This document shows, piece by piece, positions 59,745 through 64,000 of a stretch of 64,000 nt of DNA. Source of the stretch: JACDAL01 sp963849115 (GTDB taxonomy: Bacteria; Actinomycetota; CADDZG01; WHSQ01); assembly GCA_963849115.1 (NCBI GenBank), contig CAWKGK010000009.1, positions 248,001-312,000 of the forward strand, given 5' to 3'. The notes beneath the pieces are model-generated. The model did not search any database, was not told the DNA's origin, and saw only the letters and a list, made by a program, of their open reading frames with translations. A program made the position numbers and the translations under genes. The stretch's first letter is position 1. Each line of letters starts with the position of its first letter.

Positions 59745-60407
59745 CTATATGTCCAGCATTTGCCGACCTACGACGTTCACCACTGTGGTGTCGCCAAGCT
59801 CCCGGCGCTGCGTCAGCCGCCCGTAAGGGTGGACGTGCCCGTGTATCAGCAGCTTCGGTCGCACACGGGCGGTGAGACGGTGGAAGCTGGAAAAGCCACG
59901 GTGGGTGGGATCGTCTCCGTCACCGACGCCCAGGGGGGGAGAGTGGGTGGCGAGGATGTCGATTGGGCGCCGGTCCCGCAGGCCTTTTCGGCGGATGCGC
60001 AGCTCCAGCGCTACCGCGCGGGCGGCCATCTGGCGCTGCGTGTACTGATTTGGTCCCTCACGGTAGCGGATCGAGCCGCCGAGCCCGGCAACTCGAAGGC
60101 CCCCGGCGTCGATGACTCTGCCGTCGATGTTCACGCACCCGAGAGGCCCGGCCCGCTCCCGTCGAAGGGAGCCGAGGAGGAAGGGTCTGGTGAAGTCCTC
60201 CGCGCTCAGGGTCGCAGGCTTGGCTCGGAGGTCCGGATCGTGATTACCGGGGACGAACAGCAGGGGAACGTTGAGCATCGTCACGAGATACTCGAGATAG
60301 TCGAAGGGCAGATCGCCGCAGGCCACTACGAGATCGGGATGGAGTCGCCGGACCCGCTCGTAGTAGAGAGCCTCGTCGACCTCATCGGCGACGGCCAGGA
60401 TCCTCAC
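59745..60407 (-). CDS. Calcineurin-like metallophosphoesterase
   Basis: A 220-residue phosphoesterase. Metal ligands are seen as VADEVDE (in place of the usual DxH), ACGDLPFD, VPGNHDPD, ATHSPPLG and LIHGHVHPYG. The absence of the first DxH (VADEVDE carries D and E but no His) is unusual. GTG 60407 is preferred over TTG 60410, as it is 6 nt after a TAGAGC box. Substrates of this family range from nucleotides to cyclic nucleotides, so a link to the cyclases is only speculative. Confidence 0.78.
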   Translation of the reverse strand: MRILAVADEVDEALYYERVRRLHPDLVVACGDLPFDYLEYLVTMLNVPLLFVPGNHDPDLRAKPATLSAEDFTRPFLLGSLRRERAGPLGCVNIDGRVIDAGGLRVAGLGGSIRYREGPNQYTQRQMAARAVALELRIRRKGLRDRRPIDILATHSPPLGVGDGDDPTHRGFSSFHRLTARVRPKLLIHGHVHPYGRLTQRRELGDTTVVNVVGRQMLDI

Positions 60408-60413
60408 CAAAAG

Positions 60414-60419
60414 GCTCTA
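60414..60419 (-). promoter_or_regulatory. -10 box TAGAGC of the metallophosphoesterase gene
   Basis: On the minus strand TAGAGC lies 6 nt before the GTG at 60407; the last base deviates from TAnnnT. Two tandem repeats lie just upstream (60429-60495). Confidence 0.35.
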
Positions 60420-60428
60420 ACCGTCCTG

Positions 60429-60495
60429 TTTGGCGCTCTGACAGGAAAGCCTATGATGGGCTTTGGCGCTCTCACAGGAAAACCCTATGATGGGC
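60429..60495. repeat. Two tandem 33/34-bp repeats upstream of the metallophosphoesterase
   Basis: Each copy starts TTTGGCGCTCT and ends CCTATGATGGGC; they differ at three positions. They sit 10 bp upstream of the -10 box of the minus-strand gene, so they overlap the place for a -35 box and activator sites. The rest of the 350-bp gap to the sugar-transport genes holds no other clear feature, except GGGAGGG before the ATG at 60762. Confidence 0.6.
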
Positions 60496-60761
60496 GGCTC
60501 GGCCTCCCTTCAACCCCGGCTCCGCTACCACACCTCCAACGACGCAGTTTGTTCTCAGTCCTCGCACGGATGTTCTTAGCCTGAGCCTGCCCGACTGACC
60601 CCTCGCCGAAGAGCCCGGGCCGGCTCACCCGTGGGGGCGGGGGTCGGTGGAGGCGACGAGTTTGGGCCGGGCTCATTCGGAGATGCTGTTAGCGAGGCAA
60701 CCACATGGGTCCGCGCGCGGTAGCCTCCTAGTGTCTCGAATCGCTATGGGGGAGGGAACCG

Positions 60762-62105
60762 ATGGGGGGAGACTTATCCCGCCGAGAGCTGCTGAAGCGC
60801 ACCGGGATAGCCGGGGCGGCCCTGCTCGCCGGGAGTGCCTGCAAAGATCTGGCGTCGGGGTTCACCAAGACTTCGACCGCCGGGCCTAACGACATCATCC
60901 TGTCGAAGGGGCCCGACACCACCGGGACCCTGGAAAAGGTCCTTGCGATGTTCAACAAAGAGAACCAGAGCTTCAAGGTCGTGCTGGAGATCGCATCGGC
61001 CGACACCGGTCAGTACTTCGACGAGATGCGCACCCAGTTCCAGGTGGGAGGCGGCGAAATCGATGTCATAGGGGCCGATGTCATCTGGCCGGCCCAGCTT
61101 GCCGCCAACGGCTGGATCGAGGACCTCTCGGACCTGTTCACCGAGGAGATGCAGCAGGATTATCTCGCGTCCACGATCGAGACCAGCACTTACGACGGGA
61201 AGATCTACGGTGTCCCCTGGTACTCGGATGCGGGGTTGCTCTACTACCGTAAGGACTTGCTCGACAAGGCGGGGCTGAAGCCCCCTAAGACGTGGGACGA
61301 GCTCCTCAGCCAGGCCAAGAAGGTTCAGGAGCAGGAAAACATCCCGTATGGCTTCGTGTTCCAGGGCGCCGAGTACGAGGGCGGTGTCTGCAATCAGTGC
61401 GAATACATCTGGAACGCGGGGGGCGACATCCTGGACCCCAGGGATCCTTCAAAGGTATTGATCGGAGGCGCGGAGGCGACCGCCGGCTACGAGAGCGCCG
61501 TTAGGAACATTTCCTCAGGCGTGGCACCCGTTGCCGTGGTGACCTACAAGGAGACGGAATCGCTCACCGTGTTCATTTCAGGCGAGGCAGTGTTCGTGCG
61601 CAATTGGCCCTACGGCTACGCGGTCGCGACCGGAGGGGCAGCGGCGGGATCGGTGCTCAAGCCCGAATGGGTAGGGGTGGCGCATCTTCCGGTGGTCAAC
61701 GCGGGCGATCAGGGCTATGCCTGTCTGGGCGGTTGGGACTTTTGCATCAACTCCTTCTCGGATAAGAAGGAGCAGTCGTGGGAGTTCATCCAGTGGATGA
61801 GCCGGCCCGAGATCCAGAAGATGTTTGCCATCGACGCCGGGTATATTCCGGGGCGCAAGTCGCTGTTCGAGGACAAGGAGCTGCTCAAGGCGCAGCCGGT
61901 TATGGAGCTGGGACGGTCTTCGTTCGATTCAACCAAACCTCGCCCCAGCGCCAACCCGTTCTACTCGGACATGTCCCTGGACATGGCTCAGGCTTTCACG
62001 GGGACTCTTAAGGGAGACACTCCGCCGCAACAGGCCATCGCCGATTTGAATAGCAAGCTGGAGCGCATCGCCGACGTCGCCGCGCAAACCTTCGACCTCG
62101 GCTAG
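60762..62105 (+). CDS. Tat-exported sugar-binding lipoprotein of an ABC transporter
   Basis: A 447-residue extracellular binding protein (family 1). The N terminus SRRELLKRTGIAGAALLAG has the twin-arginine motif, and LAGSAC is the lipobox, so it is a Tat lipoprotein lipidated by Lgt. The rest has the usual two-lobe text: DVIGADVIWPAQLAANGW, YGVPWYSDAGLLYYRKDLLD, PEIQKMFAIDAGYIPGRKS. Together with the next two permeases and a GH1 enzyme, it likely takes up a disaccharide or glucoside; it resembles the trehalose-type binding proteins but the sugar is not known. ATG 60762 has GGGAGGG upstream. Confidence 0.9.
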   Translation: MGGDLSRRELLKRTGIAGAALLAGSACKDLASGFTKTSTAGPNDIILSKGPDTTGTLEKVLAMFNKENQSFKVVLEIASADTGQYFDEMRTQFQVGGGEIDVIGADVIWPAQLAANGWIEDLSDLFTEEMQQDYLASTIETSTYDGKIYGVPWYSDAGLLYYRKDLLDKAGLKPPKTWDELLSQAKKVQEQENIPYGFVFQGAEYEGGVCNQCEYIWNAGGDILDPRDPSKVLIGGAEATAGYESAVRNISSGVAPVAVVTYKETESLTVFISGEAVFVRNWPYGYAVATGGAAAGSVLKPEWVGVAHLPVVNAGDQGYACLGGWDFCINSFSDKKEQSWEFIQWMSRPEIQKMFAIDAGYIPGRKSLFEDKELLKAQPVMELGRSSFDSTKPRPSANPFYSDMSLDMAQAFTGTLKGDTPPQQAIADLNSKLERIADVAAQTFDLG

Positions 62106-62128
62106 CGCCGAAAGGGGGGAACAGGATT

Positions 62129-63055
62129 GTGAGTGTTGCTACTGAGAGGGCACCATCCCGGGGAATAGCCACTCCCTGGCGATCGATCAAGGGCGAGTTC
62201 GGGGACTCGGACAAGCGCACCGGCTACGTCATGGTGCTGCCGACTCTGATCATCGTACTGTTGATAGCGGCGGGGCCGATCGCGTATGCGATCTATCTCA
62301 GCCTGTGGCGGATCCTACCCGGCCAATGGACGTTCGTGGGACTCGGCAACTACGCAACCCTATTCGCCGACCCCGAGTTCTACACCGCCCTGTTCAACAC
62401 CGCGGTGTTCACGATCGCCAGCGTCGCGGGCGAGTTCATCCTGGGCCTCAGTATCGCCCTGGTGCTGAACCGCGGCTTCGTGGGACAGGGCGCTGCACGC
62501 GCCATTGCGATTGTGCCGTGGGCCTTTCCCACCGTGGTGTCGGGGATCATGTGGCGCTTGATGTACACGGACCAGGTCGGTATCTTCGCCTACATCGCCG
62601 ATTCGCTAGGGCTCGTCGATGGGCCCATTCTCGCCAACACGACCGCGATTCTGATCGGGGCGATCATCGCGGATATTTGGAAGACGACGCCGTTCGTCGC
62701 ACTGCTACTGCTCGCGGGACTCCAGGTGATTTCCCTGGATGTCTACGAGGCCGCCCGAGTCGACGGCGCCACCAAGTGGCAGCAGTTCACGCGTGTGACA
62801 CTGCCGTTGCTCAAACCTGCCATCATGGTGGCCCTGCTGTTCCGGACGCTCGATGCATGGCGGGTCTACGACCTCTTCTGGGCCCTCACCGATCGCTCGC
62901 TCGACTCGTTGTCTGTCTATACGTTCAAGTTCGTGCGCATCAGCCAGCTCAACCTCTCGGTCGGAAACGCAGCGGCGGTGTTCGTTTTCGTTAGCTCCTT
63001 GGTGATCGCCGCCGTTTTCATCAAGGTCCTCGGGACCCGGGCGCAGGAGGCGTAG
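62129..63055 (+). CDS. Sugar ABC transporter permease (MalF/SugA-like)
   Basis: A 308-residue inner-membrane permease. A hydrophobic start (VMVLPTLIIVLLIAAGPIAY) and five more helices are visible, with the EAA loop VYEAARVDGATKWQQFTRVT that contacts the ATPase. GTG 62129 has AAAGGGGGGAA upstream. The ATPase (MsmK/SugC type) is not in the window and may be shared. Confidence 0.92.
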   Translation: MSVATERAPSRGIATPWRSIKGEFGDSDKRTGYVMVLPTLIIVLLIAAGPIAYAIYLSLWRILPGQWTFVGLGNYATLFADPEFYTALFNTAVFTIASVAGEFILGLSIALVLNRGFVGQGAARAIAIVPWAFPTVVSGIMWRLMYTDQVGIFAYIADSLGLVDGPILANTTAILIGAIIADIWKTTPFVALLLLAGLQVISLDVYEAARVDGATKWQQFTRVTLPLLKPAIMVALLFRTLDAWRVYDLFWALTDRSLDSLSVYTFKFVRISQLNLSVGNAAAVFVFVSSLVIAAVFIKVLGTRAQEA

Positions 63056-63057
63056 AG

Positions 63058-63954
63058 ATGCGCAATAAACCGTTCACCAGCCCACTGCACGCGATCGGCT
63101 TCTACGTCACCGTCGTGTTATTCGCCTTCGTCACCCTTTTTCCGTTGTTGTGGGTGCTCAAGATGAGCCTGATCTCGAGCTCCGAGCTGTTCGCCAGTCC
63201 TCCGACGCTGCTGCCGGAGAGCATCTCGTTCAAGTCTCTGACTGCGGGAAAGTGTCCCCTGTTCGCCGGTATCGAGGTACCATGCCCTGTCAACTTCGAG
63301 ACGGTATTTATCGACCCCATCTTCAAGGCGGGACTTGCCAACACGTTAGTCATTGCAGGCATAACAACGGCGATATGTCTGGTGGTGGGCAGCATGGCCG
63401 CCTACGCCTTGGCCCGCATCACCTTCTACGGGAACAAGCCCACGCTGAGCCTGGTACTGGCGATTACCTTCTTTCCAGCGGTAGCCATCATCGCTCCGCT
63501 TTTCTTGCTATTCCAAAACCTGGGGCTCATCAACACCTACTGGGGCATCATCATCCCCGACGTGCTGTTTGCTCTTCCTCTGACCGTCTATCTTCTCGTC
63601 GCCTACTTCCGCGAGCTTCCGGAAGACCTCGAGGAGGCTGCCAAGATGGATGGGGCCAACATCTGGCAGGCGTTCTTCAAGGTCACGGTGCCGCTATCGA
63701 TACCCGGAATCGTCACCACCGGCCTGCTTACCTTTATCTTCGCGTGGAACGAGTTTTTGTTCGCCAACACCCTGTCGTTTGACGAGACCGTCCAACCCGC
63801 AACGGTCGTGATCCCTCAGTTCGCCTCGACGTACACAACCGACTACGGTGCTCAGGCGGCAGCGTCGATCATTCTCACTGCTCCCTTGGTCATTCTGGTC
63901 CTGTTCTTCCAACGCAAGATCGTCTCAGGCCTTACTGCCGGAGCGGTCAAATAG
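63058..63954 (+). CDS. Sugar ABC transporter permease (MalG/SugB-like)
   Basis: A 298-residue permease. It begins with FYVTVVLFAFVTLFPLLWVL, has further membrane helices, and the EAA loop LEEAAKMDGANIWQAFFKVT. The ATG is 2 bp after the upstream stop, with GGAGG inside the end of that gene. Pairs with the previous permease as a heterodimer for the binding lipoprotein at 60762. Confidence 0.92.
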   Translation: MRNKPFTSPLHAIGFYVTVVLFAFVTLFPLLWVLKMSLISSSELFASPPTLLPESISFKSLTAGKCPLFAGIEVPCPVNFETVFIDPIFKAGLANTLVIAGITTAICLVVGSMAAYALARITFYGNKPTLSLVLAITFFPAVAIIAPLFLLFQNLGLINTYWGIIIPDVLFALPLTVYLLVAYFRELPEDLEEAAKMDGANIWQAFFKVTVPLSIPGIVTTGLLTFIFAWNEFLFANTLSFDETVQPATVVIPQFASTYTTDYGAQAAASIILTAPLVILVLFFQRKIVSGLTAGAVK

Positions 63955-64000
63955 CGATCTGGCCCGAGGGGTTTATCTGGGGCACCGCAACGTCGGCGCA
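63951..64000 (+). CDS. Start of a glycoside hydrolase family 1 enzyme (3' truncated by window edge)
   Basis: The last 44 bases encode IWPEGFIWGTATSA, the conserved N terminus of family GH1 beta-glucosidases. No ATG, GTG or TTG lies in frame between this text and the permease. GGAG at 63940 lies 7 nt before an in-frame ATA (63951), so a rare ATA start, or a sequencing error, is possible. It belongs to the sugar-uptake operon and would cleave the imported sugar. Confidence 0.68.
   Translation, partial: MAIWPEGFIWGTATSA

Noticed and set aside
1..64000. CRISPR array, prophage, insertion sequence or tRNA/rRNA genes
   Set aside because: I found no regularly spaced repeats, integrase or transposase text, or cloverleaf-like sequence; the only repeats are short duplications and a 49-nt hairpin.

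Overview
The window is GC-rich chromosomal DNA of a bacterium that looks like an actinobacterium (Actinomycetota), possibly from a poorly sampled lineage. The evidence is: an adjacent adnA-adnB type helicase-nuclease pair, a single-chain AceE-type pyruvate dehydrogenase E1, small actinobacterial-type proteins (DUF5679, DUF6458), a Tad/Flp pilus locus without a secretin, frequent GTG/TTG starts, and many genes whose only upstream signal is a TAnnnT box 6-9 nt before the start codon, as expected for leaderless mRNAs. I see no phage genes, insertion sequences, rRNA, tRNA or CRISPR arrays.

Layout. 1-3.9 kb: end of a DUF1028 gene and the first of three very large signalling proteins (zinc ribbon, class III nucleotide cyclase, STAND-type AAA ATPase, TPR). 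3.9-14.5 kb: amino-acid catabolism, with glutamate dehydrogenase, histidine ammonia-lyase (hutH), a HutF-like deiminase, urocanate hydratase (hutU), a DUF559 protein, an acetyltransferase, a cupin, a divergent second ammonia-lyase and an ornithine-cyclodeaminase-like protein. 14.5-16.7 kb: thyX interrupted by an intein, coupled to lgt. 16.8-31 kb: a region rich in cyclic-nucleotide signalling, with two more cyclase/STAND/TPR proteins, a Crp-like regulator, a stand-alone cNMP-binding protein, a metallo-beta-lactamase-fold hydrolase, a tandem-repeat mini-protein, an operon of MFS transporter-cNMP sensor / GAF protein / leaderless subtilase, a DUF11 surface protein and a broken cNMP-binding remnant. 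31.1-32.2 kb: DUF5679 and a Cas4/RecB-like nuclease. 32.3-39.9 kb: a complete minus-strand Tad pilus operon (two Flp pilins, TadE, TadG-like, CpaB, CpaE, CpaF/TadA, TadB, TadC). 40-47.4 kb: an orphan sensor kinase, a saccharopine-dehydrogenase-like protein with a small partner, a histidine phosphatase coupled to a phytoene-desaturase-like flavoprotein, DUF6458, a PBP4-type carboxypeptidase and a small helical protein. 47.9-58.5 kb: AdnAB, NhaA and AceE. 58.6-64 kb: a 23-residue membrane peptide, a ParB-like protein, a metallophosphoesterase, and a sugar ABC transporter (Tat lipoprotein plus two permeases) followed by the start of a GH1 glycosidase.

How parts fit together. HutH, HutU, the HutF-like deiminase and glutamate dehydrogenase would link histidine to glutamate and 2-oxoglutarate; imidazolonepropionase (HutI) and HutG are not in the window. 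The three cyclases could make a cyclic nucleotide read by the Crp-like regulator, the stand-alone cNMP protein and the MFS-cNMP fusion; the beta-lactamase-fold hydrolase is a candidate for turnover. The most unusual items are the ThyX intein, the MFS-cNMP/GAF/subtilase operon, the ammonia-lyase paralog with Thr-Ser-Gly in place of Ala-Ser-Gly, and a 49-nt hairpin element found at two convergent gene ends.
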